Below are positions 55,812 through 64,000 of a stretch of 64,000 nucleotides of DNA, in pieces. Below the pieces are notes generated by a model. The model was given only the letters and a program-made list of their open reading frames with translations. It searched no databases and was not told the DNA's origin. The number at the start of each line of letters is the position of its first letter. Position 1 is the stretch's first letter. A program made the translations under genes and the position numbers. Source of the stretch: Thermodesulfobacteriota bacterium (GTDB lineage Bacteria; Desulfobacterota; Thermodesulfobacteria; Thermodesulfobacteriales; Thermodesulfobacteriaceae); assembly GCA_013153525.1 (NCBI GenBank), contig JAADEG010000002.1, positions 1 to 64,000 of the forward strand. Reading direction: 5' to 3'.

Positions 55812-58412
55812 TTAAAAGAAACCACCGATCTGGAAGTTAAAGTTACTTTTTTCTTCTCCTGGTTTTGGATTTATGTTAAATCCCCATTCAAGTCTTATAG
55901 GACCTATTGGAGAGAACCAGCGAAAACCAAATCCCCAGCTTTTCTTTATGTCAGAAGAGTGGAAACCAGTTTGCCTATCCCACACACTACCAGCGTCAAA
56001 AAACAGAACTCCTTGAAAGTATATACTTTTTATAAGAGGTATTAACAACTCGTTTTGTACATAAACTATCCTCGTTCCTCCTATTTTTTCACCTGTTTTA
56101 GGATCAATTGGAGAGACGCTACCATAGGAATAACCTCTTACCGTGTTTATTCCTCCAAGAAAGTACCTTTCATAGACCGGAATTTTCCAGTTATCTCCTT
56201 CTGTAATGTAACCGTACCCAAAACGAATGTGTCCAATGAGCCTTGAACAAAACTCGTGATATACCTGATCTCCTCCGTCAACTTTTATGTACCTGCTGTC
56301 ACCTCCAAAAAGTCCCTGAGCGTATTCTACATCAACCCTGTGATACCATCCTTTAGTGGGCATAAAAAAGCTGTTTCTTGAATCATAGCTACCACCTATT
56401 TGAAATGCACTGGTGATGTGTAAGTTTTCTGACTCAAGAATAACAGAAGAAACATTACTGCTAAGATCGCTCAACCTCGTGTCGTCGTATCTATAGCCTA
56501 TGTATCCGTAAAGCTTTGAAGAGAAGTTATAACCAATTCTTACAGAGCCTCCTTTACTGTGTTTCGTAAAATCCGTATATTCTATGCTGTAGTTGTAAAG
56601 AGAATAACCAAGGCTATACCTCGTGTCCATAAAGTAAGGATCGTAAAAGTTTAAAGAATAACGCGTAGTTTTGGAACCAAATCTTGCTGAAAGACTTACA
56701 TTGTATCCAAGTCCAAGAAAGTTCCTCTCTCTTAAATCCATCATAAACATAAACTTGTCGTAAGAACTATAACCACCACCAACTGAAAAAGTCCCTGTAA
56801 GCATTTCGTCAACTTTAACTTTAAGATTTATTTCGTTGTCCTTTGCAGCCTTTTCTTTTTTTATTTCTACGCTTTTGAAAAATCCAAGCTTTCTAAGGTA
56901 AAGCTCACTTTCAGCTATTCTTTTTGCACTGTAAGGCCATCCTTCAGCTATTCTCAATTGCCTTCTTATAACCTTATCTCTGGTTTTGGTGTTTCCTTCT
57001 ATGGTAATTCTGTTGATATAGACCACAGGTCCTTTTTTAACATCCAAGGTGATGTTTACCAAGTTGTGCTTTGTATCTTTTTCTATTTCAGGAACAACCC
57101 TTACATAGGCATAACCGTGATCCGCAAAAAGACTTTCTATGTAGCTTTCAGTCTCTTGAAACTTCTTAAGACTAAAAACATCTCCTTTCTTAAGCCTTAA
57201 TCCCCTTAAAATTACTTTTTGGGGAAACAGATCTTGTTTAACCTTTATGCTTCCAACTCTGTATTGTTTTCCTTCTTTAATAGGAATAATAATAGTCACC
57301 CAATTTTTCTTTCTTTTTATTATAGGCTCCCCAACCTTAGCGTCTATGTATCCGTGATTTTTGTAAAAAGTTTCTATGGTTCCAAGGTCTTTGTAAAGAA
57401 ACATCTTGTTAAATACACCAGGTTCTGCAAGAGGCTCTCTCACAAAAGGAGCTCTAAAGAAGTTCGCAATCTTTTTTAACCAAGAAAAAGAGGTTTTTTC
57501 CGAAAGACTCATTATAGACTTAAGTTCCTCATCTGAAAAAGCCTTATTCCCTTTAAAAATTATCTTTTTTATGTAAAGTCTAAGTCCTTCTTTAATGTGA
57601 AAAATCAAATCTACTTGCGTAGGTGATACCTTTTTTTCTTCAATTTCAACCTTAGTTCCTATGTAACCCTCTTGAAGATAATACTGCTTTATAACCTGTA
57701 CTGCTCTGTCAAGGATCTTGGGAGTAATTATAGTATCAGGCTCTATTCCTATTACTCTTTTTAGGTCGTCTGAACCTATTTCTTTGTTTCCTTTAAAGAT
57801 AATTTTTCTGACCGCAGGATTTTCCTTTACTTTAAACCATACGACATACCCGTCTTTTTGTTCTTCAGCGTAAATCTCTATGTTTTCAAAGTAACCAAAC
57901 TTGTAAAGTCTTTTAAGATTAGCATCCAGTTTTTTAAGAGAAAACAGGTCTCCTTTTTTTATAGTAAGGTTATCCAAAATAAATTCTTTACTTACCCTTA
58001 GGTTACCGGTTATTTTTATTTCTTTTATTGGCTTTGCTATTCCTAATAAAACCAAAAGCTCGTTTCTGGTTAACTTAACAGCCTTTTCAATCTGATAAGA
58101 GGTAGCATTTACGGAAAATTTCTGTTTTTTCTGATTTTTAAGCGTTATGTTCCAGGAAAAGGTATAAGAAGTTTTATTGCATGCTTGCTCAACGCTTGCG
58201 TTTGCTACTACATTAAAGCTACAATTTGAAGACAGCGTTACCTCGTACTCAGACAAACTTTCTTTTAATCTTTCTAAGTAAAATTCAAGAGTTGCGTTGT
58301 CTCCAGATTTTATCTTTTTTGAAGTTAGTTTTATACAAAAAAAGTTTTTTGCATAAGAAGGGAGTACCAAGATTATAAGCAAAAGCAAAATAAAAAAGAT
58401 TGTTCTTCTCAA
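55812..58412 (-). CDS. bamA: Outer membrane protein assembly factor BamA
   Basis: 866 aa; POTRA repeats (IKGN...EE.LK...), C-terminal barrel with RYFLGGINTVRGYSYGSVSP and WFSPIGPIRLEWGFNINPKPGEEKSNFNFQIGGFF. Confidence 0.96.
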   Translation of the reverse strand: MRRTIFFILLLLIILVLPSYAKNFFCIKLTSKKIKSGDNATLEFYLERLKESLSEYEVTLSSNCSFNVVANASVEQACNKTSYTFSWNITLKNQKKQKFSVNATSYQIEKAVKLTRNELLVLLGIAKPIKEIKITGNLRVSKEFILDNLTIKKGDLFSLKKLDANLKRLYKFGYFENIEIYAEEQKDGYVVWFKVKENPAVRKIIFKGNKEIGSDDLKRVIGIEPDTIITPKILDRAVQVIKQYYLQEGYIGTKVEIEEKKVSPTQVDLIFHIKEGLRLYIKKIIFKGNKAFSDEELKSIMSLSEKTSFSWLKKIANFFRAPFVREPLAEPGVFNKMFLYKDLGTIETFYKNHGYIDAKVGEPIIKRKKNWVTIIIPIKEGKQYRVGSIKVKQDLFPQKVILRGLRLKKGDVFSLKKFQETESYIESLFADHGYAYVRVVPEIEKDTKHNLVNITLDVKKGPVVYINRITIEGNTKTRDKVIRRQLRIAEGWPYSAKRIAESELYLRKLGFFKSVEIKKEKAAKDNEINLKVKVDEMLTGTFSVGGGYSSYDKFMFMMDLRERNFLGLGYNVSLSARFGSKTTRYSLNFYDPYFMDTRYSLGYSLYNYSIEYTDFTKHSKGGSVRIGYNFSSKLYGYIGYRYDDTRLSDLSSNVSSVILESENLHITSAFQIGGSYDSRNSFFMPTKGWYHRVDVEYAQGLFGGDSRYIKVDGGDQVYHEFCSRLIGHIRFGYGYITEGDNWKIPVYERYFLGGINTVRGYSYGSVSPIDPKTGEKIGGTRIVYVQNELLIPLIKSIYFQGVLFFDAGSVWDRQTGFHSSDIKKSWGFGFRWFSPIGPIRLEWGFNINPKPGEEKSNFNFQIGGFF

Positions 58413-59119
58413 AAACCCTCCTGTTTAAGCTGTGTTTTTTGCAATTCTACCAGAAAACCGTTTTTTAGCAAAAATATTCTATCCATTTTTTTAGCGATGT
58501 CCATGTTGTGCGTTACAACCACCACGGTGCTTTTGGTCTCTTTACTCAAGTAAAAAAATTCGTCTATTACTTCTTTTGCAGCTTGTGGATCTAAATTTCC
58601 AGTTGGTTCGTCTGCAAGAATAAGAGGTGGTTTTAAAATCAAAGCTCTTATTATTGCTACTCTCTGCCTTTCTCCTCCTGAAAGTAAGTCTGGAGTTGAA
58701 TCCCTTCTATCCCAGAGTCCAAGGCTTTTTAATAGCGTTTCAGCCTTTTTTTCAAGCTCCCGTCTATTTTTACCTGCTATAAGACCCGGTAAAATAACAT
58801 TTTCCATCACGCTTAGCTCAAAAATTAAGTAGTGTAATTGGAAAATAAAACCTACGCACTCCCTTCTAAAACGATTTAAAAACTCTTCGTCCTGCCAGTT
58901 TAGTGCTTTTCCCCTAAACAAAACTTTTCCCTCTGTGGGTTTGTCAAGGGCTCCCATTATGTTTAAAAGGGTTGTTTTTCCCACGCCAGAAGGACCAATA
59001 ATAGCAACTTTTTCTCCTTCAAAAAGCTCAAGGTTAACCCCTTTTAATATTTTTAGCTCTTTTCCACCTGAAAAATAACTCTTTTTTACTTCTATCAGCT
59101 CCATAATAGGTTTATTCAT
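58409..59119 (-). CDS. lolD: Lipoprotein-releasing ABC transporter ATP-binding protein LolD
   Basis: 236 aa; GPSGVGKTTLLNIMGALDKPTEGKV, LLSGGERQRVAIIRALILKPPLILADEPTGNLD. Confidence 0.92.
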   Translation of the reverse strand: MNKPIMELIEVKKSYFSGGKELKILKGVNLELFEGEKVAIIGPSGVGKTTLLNIMGALDKPTEGKVLFRGKALNWQDEEFLNRFRRECVGFIFQLHYLIFELSVMENVILPGLIAGKNRRELEKKAETLLKSLGLWDRRDSTPDLLSGGERQRVAIIRALILKPPLILADEPTGNLDPQAAKEVIDEFFYLSKETKSTVVVVTHNMDIAKKMDRIFLLKNGFLVELQKTQLKQEGF

Positions 59120-60341
59120 CTCTTAAAACCTCAACAGGCACGGTTTGAGACGCTTTTTTTGCAGGATAAAGACAGGCTACAACACTTATTAACACTGCAA
59201 GTCCACTTATTAAAATTACATCCTGCAATCTCAATGCTACAGGCATGTATTCCACGGGATAAACTTCTGAAGGAAGCTTTATTATGGGATAGTGTGCTAA
59301 AAACTCACACAAACTACATCCAAGCACGAGTCCTATTCCCACACCAATTAAAGATAAAATAAAACCACAGAAAAAGAAAATTCTTAAGATCCCGCCAGAA
59401 GGCGTGCCAAAAGCACGCAAAATAGCTATGTCCTTTTTTTTGTCATTAACCAGCATGGTCATAGCAGCAATTATCGTAAAAAGCGAGACAATAATCATTA
59501 AAGTAAGAACGACGAATAAACCCAGTCTTTCCATTTTTAAAGCTGCAAAAAAGTTTCTGTTCCACTCCTGCCAATCCATAACAGTAGCAGTACCAAATCC
59601 AAGAGCACTTTGAATGCGCTCTTTGTAAAAGTGAGCTTTAAACGGATCTTTAAGTTTTACTTCTATTGCATAATAAGAAGGAGTTAGTCTCTTGGTTATG
59701 AGGTTATAAGGTGCAAACACGATACCTGTATCGTAATCGTATATACCCGTTGAAAAAACTCCTTTAACTTTTAAAGGAATCACTTTTGGGAAGAATCCAA
59801 AAGGAGTAAAAGTTCCTTGTACGCTTAAAAACTTAAGGTTTTCACCAGGCACGATACCAAACCTTTCTGCGAGTTTTTTACCTATGATTACTGGAATTTT
59901 CGTTTTATCTGAAGGTGTATTAAAAATTTTGAGTATTATCTGTTTTTCTTTTTTTAAACTATCAAAGTGAATTCCTTTAAGCATTATCCCAACGCTACCA
60001 GCGTCAGTTATGAGCATTCCCTGAAAAGTAGCTGTCTTTTCAACGGACTTAAGTTCTGAAGCAGGTATGATTTTTTTAACGAGTTTTACGATTTCTGGAG
60101 CCTGATTTTTGTCAAGGTAGTCTATAGTAATGTGAGGGTTTAGACTTAAGATTTTCTCAACTACAGCCTGCTTAAATCCCACCATTACTGCGTTAACCAC
60201 GATTAAAGAAGCAACACTTAAGGCAACCCCAATAATTGCAATTATTGAAATAATACTCGTGAATCGTTCTTTTTTCTTGGAAAAAACATACCTAAGAGCT
60301 AACCAGAGCTCCCACCCGGTGCCTCTCAGCAAGAAGTCCAC
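59112..60341 (-). CDS. lolC: Lipoprotein-releasing ABC transporter permease (LolC/LolE)
   Basis: 409 aa, GTG start; WLALRYVFSKKKERFTSIISIIAIIGVALSVASLIVVNAVMVGF; MLVNDKKKDIAILRAFGTPSGGILRIFF. Confidence 0.92.
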   Translation of the reverse strand: MDFLLRGTGWELWLALRYVFSKKKERFTSIISIIAIIGVALSVASLIVVNAVMVGFKQAVVEKILSLNPHITIDYLDKNQAPEIVKLVKKIIPASELKSVEKTATFQGMLITDAGSVGIMLKGIHFDSLKKEKQIILKIFNTPSDKTKIPVIIGKKLAERFGIVPGENLKFLSVQGTFTPFGFFPKVIPLKVKGVFSTGIYDYDTGIVFAPYNLITKRLTPSYYAIEVKLKDPFKAHFYKERIQSALGFGTATVMDWQEWNRNFFAALKMERLGLFVVLTLMIIVSLFTIIAAMTMLVNDKKKDIAILRAFGTPSGGILRIFFFCGFILSLIGVGIGLVLGCSLCEFLAHYPIIKLPSEVYPVEYMPVALRLQDVILISGLAVLISVVACLYPAKKASQTVPVEVLRDE

Positions 60342-60345
60342 CTTT

Positions 60346-61839
60346 TTACAAGTCTTCTTTTCTTCTAAGGTGCGGAAACAAAATGACCTCTCTTATAGAC
60401 GGACTATCAGTAAAAATCATTACCACTCTGTCTATACCTATTCCTTCTCCTGCACAAGGAGGCATACCGTATTCAAGTGCTCTTATAAAGTCCTCGTCAA
60501 TCTCAGGTGGTATTTCCTCGTCAAACTCTCTAAGCTTTATTTGTTCCTCAAATCTTTTCCTCTGATCCCTTGGATCGTTAAGCTCTGAAAATGCATTGGC
60601 AACTTCTTTTCCTGCTATGTAAAGCTCAAACCTATCTGCAAAATCAGGATCCTCGTCACTTCTTCTTGCAAGAGGAGAAACCTCAATCGGAAACTTAACC
60701 ACGAATGTAGGCTGAATTAGTTTTGGTTCCACGAGTTCTTCAAATAGTTTCGTCCACCACTTACCAATCCTTGGATCTTTTAAGTTAAGCTCTATCCCCT
60801 TTTCCTTGGCAAAGTTTGCAAGCTTTTCTCTGTCTTTAAGCACATCCTCTGGTACTCCACCAAGCTCTACGATTGCCTGTAAAAACCCTATTCTCCTCCA
60901 AGGTGGAGTAAAGTCTATTTCCTCTCCTTGATACACGAGCTTAGGCTCACCTTTTAATTCCATACAGAGTCCGTAAAAAAGCTCTTCTGTTCTTCTCATT
61001 AAGTCTTCGTAAGTTGCATAAGCCTCGTAAAACTCAAGCATCGTAAACTCTGGATTGTGTCTGCTTGAAACTCCTTCGTTTCTAAAGTTTCTATTTAGCT
61101 CAAATACTTTGTCAAAGCCTCCCACTATTAGTCTTTTTAAGTAAAGCTCTGGGGCAATTCTAAGATACAGGTTCATGTCAAGGGCATTGTGATAGGTAAT
61201 AAAAGGTTTGGCAGCAGCTCCTCCTGCAATTGGATGCATCATAGGTGTTTCTACCTCAAGAAATCCTTCAGAAATCAGGTAGTCTCTTATGTAGTGGATT
61301 ATTCTGGTTCTCGTCTGAAATATTTCTCTTACTCTTGGATTTACGATAAGGTCAACATACCTCATTCTATAACGAAGTTCTGTATCTCTTAATCCGTGAT
61401 ACTTTTCAGGAAGAGGTCTTATTGCCTTAGTAAGAAGTTTAAATTCTTTTACCAATATAGTAAGTTCACCTGTTTTTGTTTTTATAAGCCTGCCTTTTAC
61501 TCCTATGATGTCTCCGATATCCACGAACTTTTTGAAAAACTTAAAGTCCTCAGCAGAAATCTCGTTTTTAGCGAGTAAAATCTGTATTTTATCTGTTGAA
61601 TCCTGTATGTGGCAAAAAATGAGTTTTCCCATTTCTCTTTTTGCCATGAGTCTTCCTGCAAGGGAAAACTCCAAGTTTTTTTTCTCCAGATCTTCATTCG
61701 TCCACCCAGAATAGATGTCTTTTATAAATTTTGCTTTGTCCTGTGGTTTAAAGTCATTTGGATAAAGCTTAAGCCCTTGTTCTTCAAGTTTTAACAACTT
61801 TTCCAGACGGGTTTTTATCACCTGGGATTCTTCTGCCAT
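60346..61839 (-). CDS. lysS: Lysine--tRNA ligase (class II)
   Basis: 497 aa; RYRMRYVDLIVNPRVREIFQTRTRII, FEVETPMM-like FLEVETPMMHPIAGGAAAKPF, EGVSSRHNPEFTMLEFYEAYATYEDLM, PPCAGEGIGIDRVVM. Confidence 0.98.
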   Translation of the reverse strand: MAEESQVIKTRLEKLLKLEEQGLKLYPNDFKPQDKAKFIKDIYSGWTNEDLEKKNLEFSLAGRLMAKREMGKLIFCHIQDSTDKIQILLAKNEISAEDFKFFKKFVDIGDIIGVKGRLIKTKTGELTILVKEFKLLTKAIRPLPEKYHGLRDTELRYRMRYVDLIVNPRVREIFQTRTRIIHYIRDYLISEGFLEVETPMMHPIAGGAAAKPFITYHNALDMNLYLRIAPELYLKRLIVGGFDKVFELNRNFRNEGVSSRHNPEFTMLEFYEAYATYEDLMRRTEELFYGLCMELKGEPKLVYQGEEIDFTPPWRRIGFLQAIVELGGVPEDVLKDREKLANFAKEKGIELNLKDPRIGKWWTKLFEELVEPKLIQPTFVVKFPIEVSPLARRSDEDPDFADRFELYIAGKEVANAFSELNDPRDQRKRFEEQIKLREFDEEIPPEIDEDFIRALEYGMPPCAGEGIGIDRVVMIFTDSPSIREVILFPHLRRKEDL

Positions 61840-61913
61840 TACCAGCTCTCCTCCTTTTCCAATTTGACAGACACCCTCTTATTTTATTACGAAACTCCTT
61901 TTTTTCCAGCCTT

Positions 61914-62492
61914 TTAAGTAGAATCCCCTTTAGAATCCTCAGTGATGTTATATACGACTTCTATGTACTTAGGAGGTACGAAGTCTGCAGTAAAGACCTC
62001 TCCCTTCTTGCGAATTTGATACCCTTCTTTTATCATCTCATCTGCCTTTATTTTTAAAACAACGGGATTTTTATCGTGTCTTTTTCCAACTTCTATAGCC
62101 TCTTTTACACTTTTGCTCAGGTGCACCTCTCTTCTTTTAATCGGCAAAAGACCTTCTTTCAGGATTGAGTTTAGCGAGGACCTTGAAGTCCCGTGATAAA
62201 GCACAGTAGGGATTTCTCCTTCTTCACTCCACTTAGTTTCAACTTTAATACTATGTCCATACCTTGCTCTTATTCTGCCTTCTTTTATTTCAAAGCGCTT
62301 TTTTGCGTCTGTTTTCTCTAATTCTTTTATTAATTTTAAAGCCTGGGATTTAGTAAGTCCGTATCTTTTAGCTACGACTTCTGCAACGCTTTCCAAATCT
62401 ACCCATCCATAAGGATTAACTTTCAAACCGTACTTTTCTGGAAAGTGCCTTAACAATCCACTCAAAAACTTACTAACTTTTATTCTTTTCAT
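61914..62492 (-). CDS. kptA: RNA 2'-phosphotransferase (Tpt1/KptA family)
   Basis: 192 aa; KFLSGLLRHFPEKYGL, GRIRARYGHSI, VLYHGTSRSSLNSILKEGLLP, EVHLSKSVKEAIEVGKRH, GEVFTADFVPPKYIEVV. Confidence 0.95.
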   Translation of the reverse strand: MKRIKVSKFLSGLLRHFPEKYGLKVNPYGWVDLESVAEVVAKRYGLTKSQALKLIKELEKTDAKKRFEIKEGRIRARYGHSIKVETKWSEEGEIPTVLYHGTSRSSLNSILKEGLLPIKRREVHLSKSVKEAIEVGKRHDKNPVVLKIKADEMIKEGYQIRKKGEVFTADFVPPKYIEVVYNITEDSKGDST

Positions 62493-62689
62493 GACAACTT
62501 TTTAACTAACTTCTAATACATGTCACGGTAAGGCTTACATTAAAAAAATGCTGAGGGGCTCTCTTTATTCTTACTGCGATGACCTATGTAGCTGAGCTTG
62601 CTAAAGAAAAAAAATTTACTTGAGTCTTGGATGTGAAATAGCACAAGTTTATGTTTTAGTATTTTTGACTTTTTTGAAAGTTTGATAAA

Positions 62690-62765
62690 TGGTGGGCCGT
62701 GGAGGACTCGAACCTCCAACCTATGGATTAAGAGTCCATTGCTCTACCAGTTGAGCTAACGGCCC
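62690..62765 (-). tRNA. tRNA-Lys (anticodon CTT), CCA encoded
   Basis: Minus strand GGGCCGTTAGCTCAACTGGTAGAGCAATGGACTCTTAATCCATAGGTTGGAGGTTCGAGTCCTCCACGGCCCACCA folds as canonical cloverleaf; loop CTCTTAA. Confidence 0.97.
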
Positions 62766-62788
62766 ACTATACTATTGATTTTGCTAAT

Positions 62789-62816
62789 AATGTAATATTT
62801 TATTTCATTTTGTCAA
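62789..62816 (-). promoter_or_regulatory. Putative promoter for tRNA-Lys: TTGACA-N16-TACATT
   Basis: Minus-strand boxes at 62816-62811 and 62794-62789, about 24 bp before the tRNA 5' end. Confidence 0.45.
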
Positions 62817-62889
62817 GAGTGTTTTTTTATCTTAAAAAGCTCCCTTTTAATACTCTTGAGTATTTTTGAGGATTTATTATATTTAGAGT

Positions 62890-64000
62890 GTGCGTCCAGT
62901 TGTTAGAGTAGAAAAGTTAATATTCGGGGGGGACGGGCTCGCAAGAGCTCCTGACGGTAAGGTAATTTTTATTCCATTCGTAATTCCTGACGAACTCGTT
63001 AGAGTCAAAATAACTAACGATTTGGGTGACTATTACGAAGCTGAGGTTGAGGAGATCCTTGAAGAATCCCCTTACAGAAGACATCCCAAGTGTCCTTATT
63101 ACACGGTTTGTGGAGGATGCCAATTTCAACACATAGAGTATTCTCACCAATTAGAGCTTAAAACTCAAATCCTGTTTGACACCTTTAAACATCAAAAGTG
63201 GGAAGGAGAGATTCCTCTTGAAGAAGCAATCCCATCTCCCAAGGAATTTGGTTACAGAAATAGGTTACGCCTTCATGTAGAAGGAGAGCACCTTAAACTC
63301 GGCTTCGTTAAAAGAAGAACTCACACGGTTTTAAAAATAAAAGAGTGTTTGCTTGCAGACGAAAAGATAAATTCAGTGCTAAAAGCCTTATATCAAAGTC
63401 AGGATTGGTTTAAACTCGCATTTTACAGTAAAAGAATAAAACTTGAGACCTCACCTGAGGAAAATCTCGTAACTATGATTTTCTGGACATCGGTTTCTCC
63501 TCACAAAGAGGAGCTTGAAAGGCTTACCAACATAAAAGAATTAAAGTGCGTGTTTTTCTGGAAAAAAGGAAGGCGCCCACAAGGTCCCTTTCCATCCAAT
63601 GCTACATACGGTGGAAGAAGGATTTTCAAAAACATTGACGACATGCTGTACTTCGTTCAACCAGGTGTATTCGTTCAAACTAACTGGGATGTAAACCTTC
63701 TCATAATGAAAAAAATAAGGGAGTGGAATTTAGACTACTCTGAAGTATTAGACCTTCACGCCGGCATTGGAAACTTCTTATTTCCTCTTATTAATAACGG
63801 AAAAAAGTTTATCGGAGTAGATACGGATCCAAGAGCAATAGAAGACGGCATTTTTTCAGCAGAAAAACAGGGTATAAACGGTCGTTTAGACCTGAGGCAC
63901 ATGAGTGCAATGGAAGCCTTGTACGAGGCAGTGAAGTTCGGAGAAAGCTACGACCTCGTTTTACTGGATCCTCCAAGAGGTGGATGTAAAGAATTAATGC
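62890..64000 (+). CDS. RumA/TrmA-family 23S rRNA (uracil-C5)-methyltransferase, partial at window edge
   Basis: GTG start; TRAM-like VEKLIFGGDGLAR, Fe-S motif CPYYTVCGGCQFQH, FVQPGVFVQTNW, DLHAGIGNFLFPL, VLLDPPRGGC; open to window end. Confidence 0.93.
   Translation, partial: MRPVVRVEKLIFGGDGLARAPDGKVIFIPFVIPDELVRVKITNDLGDYYEAEVEEILEESPYRRHPKCPYYTVCGGCQFQHIEYSHQLELKTQILFDTFKHQKWEGEIPLEEAIPSPKEFGYRNRLRLHVEGEHLKLGFVKRRTHTVLKIKECLLADEKINSVLKALYQSQDWFKLAFYSKRIKLETSPEENLVTMIFWTSVSPHKEELERLTNIKELKCVFFWKKGRRPQGPFPSNATYGGRRIFKNIDDMLYFVQPGVFVQTNWDVNLLIMKKIREWNLDYSEVLDLHAGIGNFLFPLINNGKKFIGVDTDPRAIEDGIFSAEKQGINGRLDLRHMSAMEALYEAVKFGESYDLVLLDPPRGGCKELM

Noticed and set aside
62917-63150. - strand ORF of 77 aa
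   Set aside because: Antisense to the start of the RumA-type methyltransferase with recognisable TRAM and Fe-S motifs.

Overview
This 64 kb window reads as a dense, low-GC, core-genome segment of a Gram-negative, flagellated, menaquinone-using anaerobe. I infer a thermophile, possibly Thermodesulfobacteria-like; this rests on gene content only. I see no CRISPR array, prophage, IS element or clear defence island. Main blocks: (1) minus-strand respiratory complex I operon (nuoABCDHIJKLMN) that lacks nuoEFG but is led by a multi-cluster ferredoxin with a low-complexity tail; (2) core metabolism and division genes (tpiA, pgk, ribH, a FtsB/DivIC-like gene, ppsA) plus a divergent ScpA-like protein; (3) smpB, sbcC, mobA, REC-HD-GYP regulator, DUF72, futalosine-pathway mqnB/mqnD, tolQ/exbB-like, trxA, bamD-like, secA; (4) yceD-rpmF-plsX-fabH, M18 aminopeptidase, trmI, a ybeY-pdxJ fused ORF, thioesterase, panB; (5) rpmI-rplT-pheS-pheT-HU/IHF-merR; (6) an HMGL-type (citrate/homocitrate/isopropylmalate synthase family) enzyme with an apparent C-terminal Cache-type sensor domain, followed by tolB; (7) flagellar operon flgF-G-A-H-I-J-N-K-L with a 1297-aa FlgK; (8) bamA, lolD, lolC/E, lysS, kptA, tRNA-Lys(CTT), and a partial RumA-type RNA methyltransferase. 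The best second-look candidates are the HMGL-Cache fusion, the YbeY-PdxJ fusion with an internal Shine-Dalgarno sequence, the NuoEFG-less complex I with its leading ferredoxin, the giant repeat-containing FlgK, the extra N-terminal domain of BamA, a shared sigma54-like promoter motif before two flagellar genes, the divergent ScpA, and the tRNA-Lys/kptA/lysS neighbourhood. I did not find a clearly new multi-gene system. All family calls come from reading motifs, with no database search.
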